64,000 nucleotides of DNA from Zeus faber (GCA_960531495.1 OY482864.1:4519168-4583167); one strand, 5' to 3'; shown: positions 12,165 to 22,177, counted from the stretch's first letter. Notes: a model not told the origin generated them from the sequence alone. Program-made: numbers and translations.

Positions 12165-12346
12165 CACTTAGAGATAACCACTATTTCTTGGCCGGGAAGG
12201 CAATTGCTGTCAGCCTCATCCATGGAGGCCCTCCTCCCGCATTCTTCTCTACGACATTATTTCACTGCTTAGTTGGTGGTCCCCATACAGCCAAGCCCAT
12301 GCTGGAGGACATTGCAGACCCAGATATATATCAGCAGGTGAAAAAG
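12165..12346 (+). pseudogene. HECT N-lobe exon (AGKAIAVSLIHGGPPP)
   Basis: The acceptor is ctttgcag. The exon reads ALRDNHYFLAGKAIAVSL, then IHGGPPPAFFSTTLFHCL, and ends near DIADPDIYQQVKK before a donor at 12347 (gttctc) or 12338 (gtgaaa). The GKAIAVSLxHGGPPPxFFS run is typical of the fish G2E3-like HECT family. The exon itself is open and undamaged. A weakly similar stretch near 12505-12570 might be a decayed next exon, but I cannot support it. Confidence 0.78.
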
Positions 12347-12389
12347 GTTCTCTTTAGTATTATTCTACTCAAAATGATACTCTGATATG

Positions 12390-13540
12390 TTGACCAACTG
12401 ACACCTGGATTGTTCTGAAAGTAGCTCTGCTCCTGTTTGCTGATATGGAGCATAGGAATAGATGGCATAGATGCTTCCCACCTGAAGAAATGAAAAAAAA
12501 AATTAGCTGACAAGATGAAGAACATTGAAGATCTATCTAACAAGCCAAATGGCCAACTCAAATCTTCTGGTTAAGGAACAGATGACATTTTACATTCAAT
12601 AACTAGTATGTTATTTAAATTGTGGAGTTGTCAAAGGAAGCTTTTTTAGCAAATGAAAAACTCCAATTGTGTGTTTTACCCTCCTCACAGTCTTCTGAGG
12701 GAATTCACCAGGATAAAAAAAAAAATTTTTCACCCATTCCTACAGACTTGCTTAGTTGACCAACACGCTTGAAGAACAACACTCATCTCCTATATTACCA
12801 GGCAGATAGAGATTTTTAGCTTATAGCAACAGTGAATATAAGGAGAACCTTGGGTTGTATAGGTACCTCACATTAATGTCCAAATATTGACGATCATCTT
12901 CCTCAGCTGCTCCTGTGGTCAGTTAATATCCAGTTGGGATTGTTAGAGAAATTCTCCTGTGTGGTCAGTGAGCTTAATTTGCCCGCTACCAGGAAACAAA
13001 ACTGAGAATATTAAAGATATTTATTCGGCAGAATAAAGAGAAAGATACAGAGCTGCTTCAAAGCAGTGTTCTGATCAGTCTATCTTTTTTTTACTTGATG
13101 AGGCCTTTATAGTGTATGAGAGGTTGTGTCCCATTCTGAGACTAGCCATGTGATTTGCTGTTGTTGTCAGTAAGAGCTGAAAACATGTTTTAACAAGGAA
13201 AAGCATTGAACACTTTCGGTGCAGAGAAAGCATACATTGAGTGTTTACACAAATGGTCCTTTTACAAGATAACGACTAAAACACTTGTGACAATGGTAAA
13301 CAGGAATGTAAGATCTGCCGAGAAAGAGTCAGACGTCACCAAAAGAACATATGCCTCAGCATTTAGACATCACATGGTGGTAGAATTATATAATTCATTA
13401 ACATTGATCATTATTTTTCCCTCACAGTATCTAAAAAGTACACCATATTTTGCAATAGGGATTTGATAAACCTGTGTTACTGCATGGTTGGAAAGCTTTG
13501 GATCTTAGCTTTTCAAATATTTAAATTATTAGTAGGTTCC
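12390..13540. other. No gene recognised after the HECT relic
   Basis: No HECT C-lobe, no clear transposase and no structured repeat was identified. 12940-13100 (ACCAGGAAACAAAACTGAG, GATATTTATTCGGCAGAAT) has a regulatory or LTR look but no supporting ends. An 86-codon open frame at 13206 has no domain I know. Confidence 0.4.
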
Positions 13541-13544
13541 ATTG

Positions 13545-13670
13545 GGAGTCTCTGCTCACAGGTAAGGGTTTAGGGAGGGAGACAGAGTATTTCTGGCTGT
13601 GGTGCGCCAACATGGCGAAAGTTTTATATTGTCACCTTGAACAATAAGGTACGCTGGCCACAAATATCAA
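13545..13670. repeat. LTR-like segment shared with 57065-57180
   Basis: GGGTTTAGGGAGGGAGACAG then AGTATTTCTGGCTGTGG, CCAACATGGCGAAAGTTTT and ACGCTGGCCA align with 57090-57180 at roughly three matches in four. Both copies lie on the low-coordinate side of minus-strand gypsy pol remains, as a 3' LTR would. Confidence 0.5.
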
Positions 13671-13780
13671 TCACAATTGATATCGATGAATATTATAATA
13701 ATGATGATGATGATGATGATGATTATGAGGACGATAATAATAATAATGATCATCTCGGACGCTGAAGGAATGGCGTTCCA

Positions 13781-14176
13781 CTACTGGGCTGCTGACAACC
13801 TGTGCGCCAACTGTGCGGCGTTTGTGTCCTTCATGCGGTGGAGCCACTGCAGCGGGGTGCGCTTCGAACAGAGGGTGAAAGCTTGCCCCAGGAGGTGGTA
13901 GCGGAGGGAACCGACTGCCCACATGATGGCTAAACAGTCCTTCTCCACTGTGCTGTACCTCAACTCCCACTCTGAGATCTTGCGGCTGAGGTACAGCACC
14001 GGACACTCGATCCCCTCCACCTCCTGGTACAAGACTGCACCTAGCCCTCTGTTCGACGTGTCGGTCTGCAGACAGAAAGGGGGAGAGAAGTTAGGGTTAA
14101 ACAGCACTGGCTTCCCACAGAGAGCTGACTTTACACTCGCAAACACTTGCTGGCATCTCTCTGACCACTGAACCAC
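13781..14176 (-). pseudogene. Ty3/gypsy RT-RNase H fragment
   Basis: The minus-strand frame is open for 131 codons. It runs from WSERCQQVFASVKSALCGKP through FCLQTDTSNRGLGAVLYQE (the first catalytic Asp of RNase H, in TDTSxxGxGAVL), LYLSRKISEWELRYSTVEKD (the second acidic position) and WAVGSLRYHLLG. This is the standard gypsy RT/RNase H connection, on the Gmr1-like side by its RTPLQWLHRMKDTNA end. It breaks at RLSAAQ and runs into an ATT/ATG-rich simple stretch (13690-13750). No RT palm or integrase lies beside it, so it is a fragment. Confidence 0.78.
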
Positions 14177-14189
14177 CGAACGGAATTAC

Positions 14190-14466
14190 CTCACCTTATT
14201 CACATGCCACTTTAATGCACATATCTGTACATACATAATAGCCTATCCCATATCCATAAGTCTATTCCCTTTATTTCTATTTTGTACCCCCACTCTGCAT
14301 TACGTTTGAGTTATTTTATTTTATTTTATTTTATTTTATATTATTCTATTTACTTTCTGCATTACGTTTTAGGAATCAGGTAGCTATTGGGTTCAGTCTA
14401 GAACATATTGTGCATAATCACCTGGTGCGTTGCTTTGACATTTCAGTGCATATATGTATGGAGGTA
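14190..14466 (+). repeat. LINE 3'-end-like repeat, pair of 29070-29420
   Basis: TGCACATATCTGTACATAC, AATAGCCTATCCCATATCC, TTTTGTACCCCCACTCTG, ATTACGTTTTAGGAATCA and TTGTGCATAATCACCTGG are shared in order with 29070-29420. The other copy continues to a GAATCTTGAATC tail typical of CR1/L2-type LINE 3' ends. A TTTTA microsatellite is embedded here. Confidence 0.6.
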
Positions 14467-14470
14467 TGTA

Positions 14471-15035
14471 CAGTGGGGCAAAAAAGTATTTAGTCAGCCA
14501 CCAATTGTGCAAGTTCTCCCACTTAAAAAGATGAGAGAGGCCTGTTATTGTCATCATAGGTATACCTCAACTATGAGAGACAAAATGAGAAAAAAAAATC
14601 CAGAAAATCACATTGTCTGATTTTTAAAGAATTTATTTGCAAATTATGGTGGAAAATAAGTATTTGGTCAATAACAAAAGTTCATCTCAATACTTTGTTA
14701 TATACCCTTTGTTTGCAATGACAGAGGTCAAACTTTTTCTGTAAGTCTTCACAAGGTTTTCACACACTGTTTCTGGTATTTTGGCCCATTCCTCCATGCA
14801 GATCTCCTCTAGAGCAGTGATGTTTTGGGGCTGTCGCTGGGCAACACAGACTTTCAACTCCCTCCAAAGATTTTCTATGGGGTTGAGATCTGGAGACTGG
14901 CTAGGCCACTCCAGGACCTTGAAATGCTTGTTTTTTTTGGAGGTGCGGCTATTTTCGCTCTTGAAGTATGTTAGCTCTCTGGATCTGTTTCCCCCAATTT
15001 TGACACTAAAAGCACACCAGGCCATACAGACCGTG
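14471..15035 (-). mobile_element. Tc1-like transposon end, minus strand, truncated
   Basis: The terminal inverted repeat CAGTGGGGCAAAAAAGTATT begins at 14471 after TA. On the minus strand, 15025-14687 encodes the transposase C-terminus with the DDE-domain signature [15 protein letters not shown], then EEWAKIPE and a stop. The 5' half, with the other end and the DNA-binding domain, is missing beyond about 15035. It is a different family from the complete Tc1 at 25628. Confidence 0.88.
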
Positions 15036-15141
15036 TAGCTACTTTAACACAACCATTCACAGTCCATTGTCCAATTAGCACCTAGGCAGTGCATCCTCTT
15101 GTACCTGCTCCACAGTATTTACAGTAATTGTAAAATCCCAA

Positions 15142-15922
15142 TCATGCAGGATCTTGCTGAAGGAAATGTAAAAGTGAACAAAATAGGTCGATACCGTAGT
15201 TTCCATCATTCTGTAGTGGATCAAAGTGTTGAATCGCCTGAACGGTTGTCTCATTTATAGTAACATTAATATCAGGGATGACAACATTGTTATTTGTTTG
15301 CAATTCAGGTAGGGGTCCTTCTTTATCTTCACCATAAAAGTTATTTGTGTGAAAAATGACGTCTACAGCTGTGTTACCTAGCCCTATGTTATTAATTATT
15401 ATTAATTATCCCTGTGTGCCTGAGCTGAAGTGAAGTTTGGGTAGTGTAGAGAGTCCATGGTGGTTCCACCGGTTAATTGACTCTATTGTTGCTCTTTTAA
15501 TTCTAGGCATAAAGATGTAATTTAGACAGAATAAATGAAGGTCATTCAGTGAGTCAAGTACACTCACAGACTCTATAAAACTGAAAATTCTGATAAAATG
15601 TCTGGATACCACTCTATTGAGTTCTGCCTATAGACTTTCAATGCGTTGATTATGGACGGATAAACCTGCAATTACACTTTGTCTATTTAGTCCTCTTCTT
15701 TCCAGCATAATACGACTAACCATAATATTCTCCATACCATGATTATACCTCACTGTTGACGGCAATCCAAAATACTCCACACCCTCCACAAACAAAGAAA
15801 GGACACTTAATTCTCTGTTATTGTCCAAACAGTTCAGGTAAATTATGGCTCGACTCAAGCCATCCACACATCCGTGGAAAACCATCCCCCAGCGCACCAT
15901 CTTCTGGTTGCTGTCAAAGTAC
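15142..15922 (-). pseudogene. Integrase-core (rve-like DDE) domain gene, last exon, two in-frame stops
   Basis: Minus-strand reading starts after a good acceptor (tcttttacag at about 15932-15923) and stays in one frame for about 259 codons to a TGA at 15144-15142. Only TAG at 15630-15628 and TAA at 15408-15406 interrupt it. Readable pieces include YFDSNQKMVRWGMVFHGC, VDGLSRAIIYLNC, VHNQRIESL, a stop where Trp is expected, then AELNRVVSRHF and FYGEDKEGPLPELQ. This matches the integrase-core proteins that occur as uncharacterised multi-copy genes in fish and marine invertebrates (IDGxSR, SDxGxEN and NQRIERLW motifs). The usual SDxGxEN reads YNHGMEN, so an expected acidic residue is lost. Upstream exons are not visible, and an RTE LINE begins at about 16420. 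It is probably a recently dead copy of a transposon-derived gene. Confidence 0.75.
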
Positions 15923-16136
15923 CTGTAAAAGATAATCCATAGCATAAAAAAAATAGAAAATAGTGAAAATAGAATCGATGCTAATTTTTGGGTTTTGTAA
16001 ATGAGCTTGGTAATTGCCACAAGTTAAATTATATTTCAGAAACAAATTCATAAATTGAAAGTATCCTAACACTTCTGAACCTAATTGGAAAAATAATACA
16101 TTTTCCAAATTATATATGATATAAACTGTTTCTTTC

Positions 16137-16167
<31 letters not shown>

Positions 16168-16419
16168 ATCTCTGAAATTGACGATATGTAACTGTCACTG
16201 GCCACATGACCTTATGGGATATTCTATGCTGCCATGAAGCCAATTTGTTACCACTACATTTTGCAAAATCAATTAGCAGAAGTGAGAAGTGTATATTTCA
16301 CTCATATTTAAACAACAAAAGTAAAACCTTGCAGTTTTCCTATAATTATATGATGAAATTCTGACATCAAGATCATTTTTTTGCAAAGAACCCTTAATTA
16401 TGATGCAGGAGTAGAAAAA
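15923..16419. other. Probable intron of the integrase-core relic
   Basis: AT-rich sequence with a TCTG/TCTC microsatellite at 16130-16170. No upstream exon of the minus-strand gene was recognised before the RTE LINE begins. Confidence 0.4.
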
Positions 16420-19275
16420 AGCATGACAGCAGGAGAGGAAGAAGGGTAGGAGAGTAGAGTTGAGAGTAGGAACTTTGAACGTTGGCACTATGAAGGGTAA
16501 AGAGAGAGCTGGCTGACATGATGGAAAGAAGGAAGGTAGATGTACTATGTGTACAAGAGACCAGGTGGAAGGGGAGTAAAACCAGGAGTATCAGAGCCGC
16601 GTACAAACTGTTCTATCATGGAGTGGATGGCAGGAGAAATGGGGTAGAGATAGTCTTGAAGGAAGAATATGTCAAGAGTCTTTTGGAGGTGACAAGAGTG
16701 TCGGACAGAGTGATGAGCATGCAGCTGGAAATTGATGGGGTGATAATGAATGTGGTCAGTGCATATGCTCCCCAAGTTGGGTGTGAGACGGAAGAAAAAG
16801 AAAAAGAAGAAGAAGAAACAGTCTTTATTTGTCACACAACACACCACACTACAACACATGCTTGCACACACACACACACACGCACATGCTTTGATGGTGG
16901 CCGGTGAAATGGATCCTCTGCATTTGACCCATCCTGGCTTGTCCTTCCTCCGGGGGCACAGCCAGGAGCAGTGGGCAGCATACGTGGACGCGCCCGGGGA
17001 CCGGGGGTGATAAGTGTCCATCGCTGGTCAGACGATGATGGGTGCCTGTTTTTGGTGGGGGTCCTTACTGACGTGAGGTAGAGGAAACCCCATGTGAGCA
17101 CGGGGAGAACATGCAAACTCCACACAGAAAGGCTCCTATTTGGGAGATAACCCGCCAGAGCACGAGAGAGAATAATTATTTTGTGAGTTGGATGTAGTGG
17201 TGGAGACTGTCCCCAAGGGAGAGAGAGTGGTCGTTGGAGCAGATCTCAATGGGCATGTTGGCGAAGGGATCAGAGACATACTGTAGGTGACGAGAAGGCG
17301 ATGGGTAGGTATGGTGTCAAGGAGAGGAATGTGGAAGGACAGATGGTGGTGGATTTCACCAAAAGGATGGAATTGGCTGTTGTCAATACGTATTTCAATA
17401 AGAGGGAGGAACACAGGGTGACATTCAAGAGTGAAGGAAGGTGCACACAGTTGGACTGCATCTTATGCAGGAGGTGCAATCAGAAATTTGTAACTGCAAA
17501 GTGGTGGTAGGGGAGTGTGGTGCTAGGCAGCATCGGATGGTGGTCTGTAGGATGACTCTGGAGGCCAAGAAGAGGAAGAAAGTGAAAGAAGAACCAAAGA
17601 TAAAATGGTGGAAGTTGAAAAAAAAAGTGTTGCATGCAATTTAGGGAAGAGGTAAGGCAGGCAATAGGTGGAAATGAATGGTTACCAGATGACTGGGAAA
17701 CAACTGCAGAAGTGGTGAGGGAGACGGCCAAGAAGGTACTCTGTGTATAATGGAAGGAAGACAAGGACTTTTGGTGGTGGAATGAGGAAGCACAGGCATA
17801 GCGAGCATAGAGCAGAAGAGGTTGGCGAAGAAGAAATGGGATAGTCAGAGAGATGAAGAAAGTAGAGAGGAGTACAAGCTGATGCGGCGCAAGGCGAAAA
17901 GAGAAGTGGCAAAGAAAAAGGCGTACGACGAGTTATATGAGAGGTTGGACAGTAAGGAAGGAGAAAAGGACTTGTACCGATTGGCAAGACAAAGGGACCG
18001 AGCTGGGAAGGATGTATAGCAGGTTAGGGTGATGAAGAATAATGATGGGAATGTGCTGACTAGTGAGGAGAGTGTGTTGAGAAGGTGGAATGAGTACTTT
18101 GAGGAGTTGATGAATGAAGAAAATGAGAGGGAGAGAAGAGTGGATGATGTGGAGATAGTGGAAGTGGAAGAAGTGCAGCAAATAAGCAAGGATGAGGTGA
18201 GAACAGCATTAAAGAAGATGAAGAGTGGAAAGGCAATTGGCCCAGATAACATACCTTGGAAGTGGAGAAGAAGTGTACTGGTACCCATCTTCAAGAATAA
18301 GGGAGATGTACAGAGCTGTAGTAACTACAGGGGGAAAAGTTGATCAGCCACAGCATGAAGCTATGGGAAAGGGTAGTGAAGGCTAGGTTAAGAGGAGAGG
18401 TGGTGATCAGTGAGCAGCACTATGGTTTCATGCCAGAAAAGAGTGCTACAGATGCAATGTTTGCTTTTCCCTGGAAAAGTACAGGGAAGGTCAGAGGGAG
18501 TTGCAGGGTGTCTTCGTGGATTTAGAGAAAGCATATGATAGGGTGCCGAGAGAGGCAGTGCGCTATTGCATGAGGAAGTCGGGGGTGGCAGAGAAGTACG
18601 TAAGAGTGGTACAGGATATGTATGAGGGCAGTCAGACAGTAGTAAGGTGTGCAGTAGGCGTGATGAGGGCATTCAAAGTGGAGGTGGGATTGCATCAAGG
18701 ATCAGCTCTGAGCCCTTTCTTGTTTGCAATGGTGATGGACAGGTTAACAGATTAAATCAGGCAGGAGTCTCTGTGGACTATGATGTTTGCGGATGAAATT
18801 GTGATCTGTAGCGAGAGTAGGGAGCAGGTTGAGGAGAGCCTGGAGAGGTGGAGGCATGCATTAGAGAGAAGGGGAATGAATGTCAGCAGGAGTAAGACAG
18901 AATACATGTGCCTGAATAGGACGGAGGGCGACGAAAAGCTGAGAATGCAAGGAGTGGAGGTGGAGAAGGCGGATAAGTTCAAGTACTTGGAGTCAACCAT
19001 CCAAAGCAGCGGAGCGTGCGGGAGAGACGTGAAGAAGAGAGTACAGGCAGGGTGGAGTGGGTGGAGAAGAGTGACCTGTGACAGAAGGGCTCCAGCAAGA
19101 GTGAAGTGGAAGGTCTACAGGACGGTAGTGAGACCAGCTCTGTTGTGTGGTTTAGAGGCGGTGGCACTGACAAAAAGGCAGGTGGCTGAACTAGAGGTGA
19201 CAGAGTTGAGGATGTTGAGATTTTCATTGGGAGTGACAAGAATGGACAGGATTAAGAATGAGTACATTAGAGGGA
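16420..19275 (+). mobile_element. RTE-like non-LTR retrotransposon, plus strand, interrupted and deleted
   Basis: The endonuclease opens at 16518 (RRKVDVLCVQETRWKGSK; YHGVDGRRNG; VVSAYAPQVG). It is interrupted at about 16812-17160 by another repeat and resumes (VVVGADLNGHVG at about 17230; VVDFTKRMELAVVNTYF). The RT follows: MKSGKAIGPDNIP at 18220, then a jump to SVLVPIFKNKGDVQSCSNY, which lacks about 35 residues present in the 57-60 kb copy. It continues with [17 protein letters not shown] (18510), [19 protein letters not shown] (18690) and MMFADEIVICSE (FADE box, 18780). Stops and shifts separate the pieces. It ends at AGAGGGACAGCT near 19275. The clade assignment to RTE is by motif style only. 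Confidence 0.8.
16812..17160 (+). repeat. Repeat inserted in the LINE endonuclease
   Basis: Starting CAGTCTTTATTTGTCACAC, it contains a CA stretch, GATGGTGGCCGGTGAAATGG, GACGCGCCCGGGGACC, TGGTCAGACGATGATG and CACGGGGAGAACATGCAAAC. The same family occurs at 42044-42480 and, as a 5' piece, at 63828-63920. It splits the RTE-like endonuclease between GCETEEKE and CELDVVVE. This is a common fish repeat whose class I cannot name. Confidence 0.7.
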
Positions 19276-19439
19276 CAGCTTGCCCTTGCCTGCCCTGGTG
19301 TGCTTCATGACTGTCCTACAATTTCAATACCACTCAAATTAGCTTAGAACACCCACACAAATCTTACTCCAAACAACACACCACCAGACCAGGGTTTGTG
19401 GGGTTGGATGGCTCACTCAGTCTGCCCACATTGAGCCCT

Positions 19440-20187
19440 GGTGCTTCCGTGGTGGCGGGGCGCTAGTGGGTTGGTGTGGGGGTGTGGTTGGCCGGCTGGG
19501 TTCAGGTCTTGGTGGCTTGACCCTGGTGCCCATTGGTTTCTGGCCTGCTGTGACCCAGCGGGACTGTGGAGAGCATTGCCGGGTGCTTTCTAGGGCCCCT
19601 TGGTGGCTGCTTGCTGTCGTGGATGTAGGTTGCGGTGCAGGAACCGGCGGTCGGCCTTGCTCCCGCTCCGCAGCCTCTCCGCCACGGGTCCTCCGGGGGT
19701 TGGCGGTCGTGAGGAGCTGTAAATCTGGCTGTCTGCAGGCGATGGCAGGGCACAGTTCACCCCAGGTGGGTTGATGTTGGGGTGCCCCTCGCCATGTGCA
19801 CTCGACTACATGGTTGTGCTCAGGGCTTGTGCCTGGGTGGCGCATCTCTTATGGTATGGTGGGCCTCGCCTCTGTATGGGGTGTTGGCATCGGCGGTCCT
19901 GGCGGGATGTCAGTCTGGCAGCTGCAAGTCTGGCAGCTGCAGGGCCAGGCTCCTGGCTTGTTGTCTGCGCCCTTTGTGCACCTCGGGGTCATGAATGGGT
20001 TTCTTGATGGGTCGGGGGGTCTTCTGTGGCTGTGGCCGCTGAGCTTTCTTGAGGTCATAGGGTGTCTAGATGGCTGCGGGACTCTTGGGTGGCTGCATGG
20101 CCTTTGTCACTGCTAAGACGAGCTAAGATATAACTCTGACCCCATACACCAGAACTCATTGGAACAAGTTGTGTGCATTCACCGGTG

Positions 20188-20229
<42 letters not shown>

Positions 20230-20704
20230 GACTCATCACAGGCACACACATACTACTAGCATCTGCCTTGAACATGCCCCCAAAAACCCTCCTGGTTACA
20301 TCCTTCTCTCATTCTTCCTTTACTGTCCTAGCTATCACAGGAAGAGGCTTTGTGCTGTAATTTCTGTTCCAATTTTCGTCTACATAATTAATTATCTTTT
20401 GTCAAGTACATATCTTTTGTTTCTATGTTTGTCTCACCCGTGGTTTTTCTCTCTTCCCCTCTTGGAGAAGTAATAATGATTAGATATTTATAGATCAAAA
20501 CATTGTAAGATCATTTTTCGGGAGAGAGGAAGAGGGAGATTGGTGGCAGTCTTGTATAACAAAAAAATCTGGGCTCCTGTCATCCCACACGTCATCCATA
20601 GGACAGAGTTATTGCAAGCAGTTCTTGATGATTAATAAAGAGTGGCATTGCAGGTTGAGAATTTTTTATGTAAAGGCATACCAATACCCCTGTGTTGTAT
20701 GCCA
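19440..20704 (+). mobile_element. Composite inverted-arm repeat, copy B (right part only)
   Basis: A GC-rich core (19440-20100) is followed by GTGTGCATTCACCGGTGAAC, a CA array (20189-20228), a TGTCTCACCCGTGG-bearing right arm (20440 on) and GGCATACCAATACCCCTGTG, and stops at TTGTATGCCAAG (about 20704). There it abuts an L2-like fragment, so the terminal CAGCATGC...CACAGG is missing. No left arm was found before 19440; the RTE LINE lies there instead. Confidence 0.6.
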
Positions 20705-20965
20705 AGTCCACCTGATCCAGCTGTAAGTGGAGGAGCTTGGCCTGGAGAAGAGCTGGGCTGATAGTGTTGAATGTGGAGCTGGAGGTGAAGTCCACAAACG
20801 GGATGCTGGCATAGGTGCCAGGAGAGTCGAGGGGGTGATAGACTTCAGGCGTTCAGAAGTCTTCATCATCATAGAGGTCAGACCGACGGGTCTGTAGTCA
20901 TTAAGACCTGTGATCCTTGGCTTTTTGGGGACAGGGATGACGGTGGAGGCTTTGAAGAATAGCAG
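20705..20965 (-). pseudogene. L2-like LINE reverse transcriptase fragment
   Basis: The minus strand reads [20 protein letters not shown] then [15 protein letters not shown], which is the RT finger motif ([20 protein letters not shown]) of fish CR1/L2-type LINEs. After a frame change it reads [13 protein letters not shown] with [12 protein letters not shown]. Catalytic FADD is not present. It truncates composite copy B. Confidence 0.75.
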
Positions 20966-21154
20966 AACATAATCACTTACTGTCAGAAGAAATTGAAGCC
21001 CTAATTTAATAAAAGTAAAACGACTGAGAGTAATTTAGTATATTTCAGCATAAACAGTGCTCCGCAGTGAGTGAGGATAAGGAGGTACATACAGTAGGAG
21101 CACATTATGTAAAAATACAGAGTGGGATGTGTACACGCTTTACATGCTGTAGCC

Positions 21155-21497
21155 CAGAGATTCTTAAACTTTTTTCAACTAAGGATGAGAGAAAATAAAC
21201 GGAGGACACCCTTCACCTAATGTATGTCTGGCCTATATCAGGCCCATTTCTCACACTACTACATGTGCTAAAATATTCAAGGAAAATGTATCACAAATAT
21301 AAGTATTGCACCATTTGAAAATACAGAATATAAAAACTATGTATTCAGTTCAATTAACATCAATTAAATTAACAAGTAACTTTGTAGCTACACAAAACAT
21401 CAAACTCAAATCAAGTGACATGTACTATAGAGACAGGCGCGCACAGTTGCGAGGAGGTGCACATGGTAGGATTTGTTTATCTAATAGGAGATATGTA

Positions 21498-21528
<31 letters not shown>

Positions 21529-21681
21529 TGCATAAAAAAATCATATTTTGAAAAATGTAAAGACGTACCCCCTCCAAAGGACACAAATATTTATTTATTT
21601 TATTTTATTAATTATTTAAGTTTTAACGGACCGACCCCCTAGCTACAGTAAGTGCCACAGTCCCCACTTTGAGAATCACTG
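21155..21681. mobile_element. hAT-type non-autonomous element (MITE) with 8-bp duplication
   Basis: The left end is CAGAGATTCTTAAACTTTT and the right end is TTTGAGAATCACTG, imperfect inverted repeats of the CAGTGRTTCTCAAA type common to hAT elements. CTGTAGCC flanks it exactly on both sides (21147-21154 and 21682-21689), the 8-bp target duplication expected for hAT. The 527-bp interior is AT-rich with a TA run near 21500 and no transposase. It lies 447 bp upstream of the first Rab exon. Confidence 0.85.
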
Positions 21682-21689
21682 CTGTAGCC

Positions 21690-22135
21690 AGATGACACAG
21701 TCAACCTCATTTCTCGTGTCTCAGTTAGAAATGTCATCAATGTCTATCAGGCAGCTGCAGTTGTCGTGAAAAATGTTCCACATGTAGAAGTTAATGTTAG
21801 ACTTTCCATAGGGTGGAAGTAGTCTGTTTCACTGTGGTAATTATGTTCTTTTGAAAGAGAATAATATTAAAAAGTTTTTTTCCTGCTATGAATCAATGGT
21901 TTGAACCTGAGACACATTCCATGTTAGAGTCACTGTGATAAGCCGTCCACCATGGATGGTGTCCACCACAGCCAGTGTGTGACATCCACGCTGCAAGAGT
22001 ATTCAACAGTATCTGTATTCAATTCAAAGTCCTATTTTGTGGACAAAACATTAAACAGTCAGGGACATATAGATTTGTCTCTTATTCTATTTGCCTATTG
22101 AAGTAAACTTACAATCTTACATGTTGTTTTCACAG
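21690..22135. other. Intron sequence upstream of the Rab exon
   Basis: No gene is seen. AAGCCGTCCACCATGGATGG followed by GTCCACCAC resembles a segment near 45930 (AGCCGTCCACTGTTGACTGG), so a diverged repeat may be present. The last 20 bases form the polypyrimidine tract and AG acceptor of the exon. Confidence 0.45.
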
Positions 22136-22177
22136 AATAAAGTTCTGAGCCTCGACACGCTGAAGGTCAAGCTTCAG
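22136..22177 (+). CDS. rab26: Rab26/Rab37-type GTPase, exon encoding NKVLSLDTLKVKLQ
   Basis: This 42-nt exon is flanked by a pyrimidine-rich acceptor (ttttcacag) and a consensus donor (gtaagaag), and it is phase 0 on both sides. It encodes 14 residues matching the beta-strand segment just before switch II in Rab26 and Rab37, where the usual form is NKV-x-x-VDG-x-(K/R)VKLQ. The next exon, 7.6 kb downstream, continues with IWDTAGQ, so the identification rests on joining the two. Rab26 acts in secretory-granule and synaptic-vesicle traffic (family knowledge). One oddity is that the usual Val-Asp-Gly turn reads Leu-Asp-Thr here. The preceding exon (switch I, ending VGIDFR in the family) was not found upstream in the window. 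NKVL favours Rab26 over Rab37. Confidence 0.78.

Larger units (their letters stand above)
8467..12346 (+). pseudogene. G2E3-like HECT-domain gene relic (four exon-like blocks)
   Basis: Four blocks with splice-like borders make up this locus. 8467-8686 has an ATG at 8487, ends KDVR, and is followed by gtaatt. 10140-10736 is Ser/Pro-rich with an acidic end (SSDDEELKL), followed by gtaagt. 11026-11368 and 12165-12346 encode parts of a HECT N-lobe. The architecture resembles the fish-expanded family annotated as G2/M phase-specific E3 ubiquitin ligase-like, which transfers ubiquitin from a catalytic cysteine in the C-lobe. Reading frames do not join cleanly: block 2 changes frame near 10390, and block 3 has in-frame stops and two frame changes. 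No C-lobe or catalytic-Cys segment was found downstream to 13.5 kb. I read it as a decayed or truncated copy; block 1 is the least certain part. Confidence 0.7.

Noticed and set aside
12480-12580. Decayed next HECT exon (LADKMKNIEDLSNK)
   Set aside because: Too short and weakly similar; no convincing acceptor or donor.
17480-18294. Minus-strand frames of 80-150 codons opposite the RTE LINE (and plus-strand frames at 58548-59726)
   Set aside because: They are antisense shadows of the purine-rich LINE coding strand.
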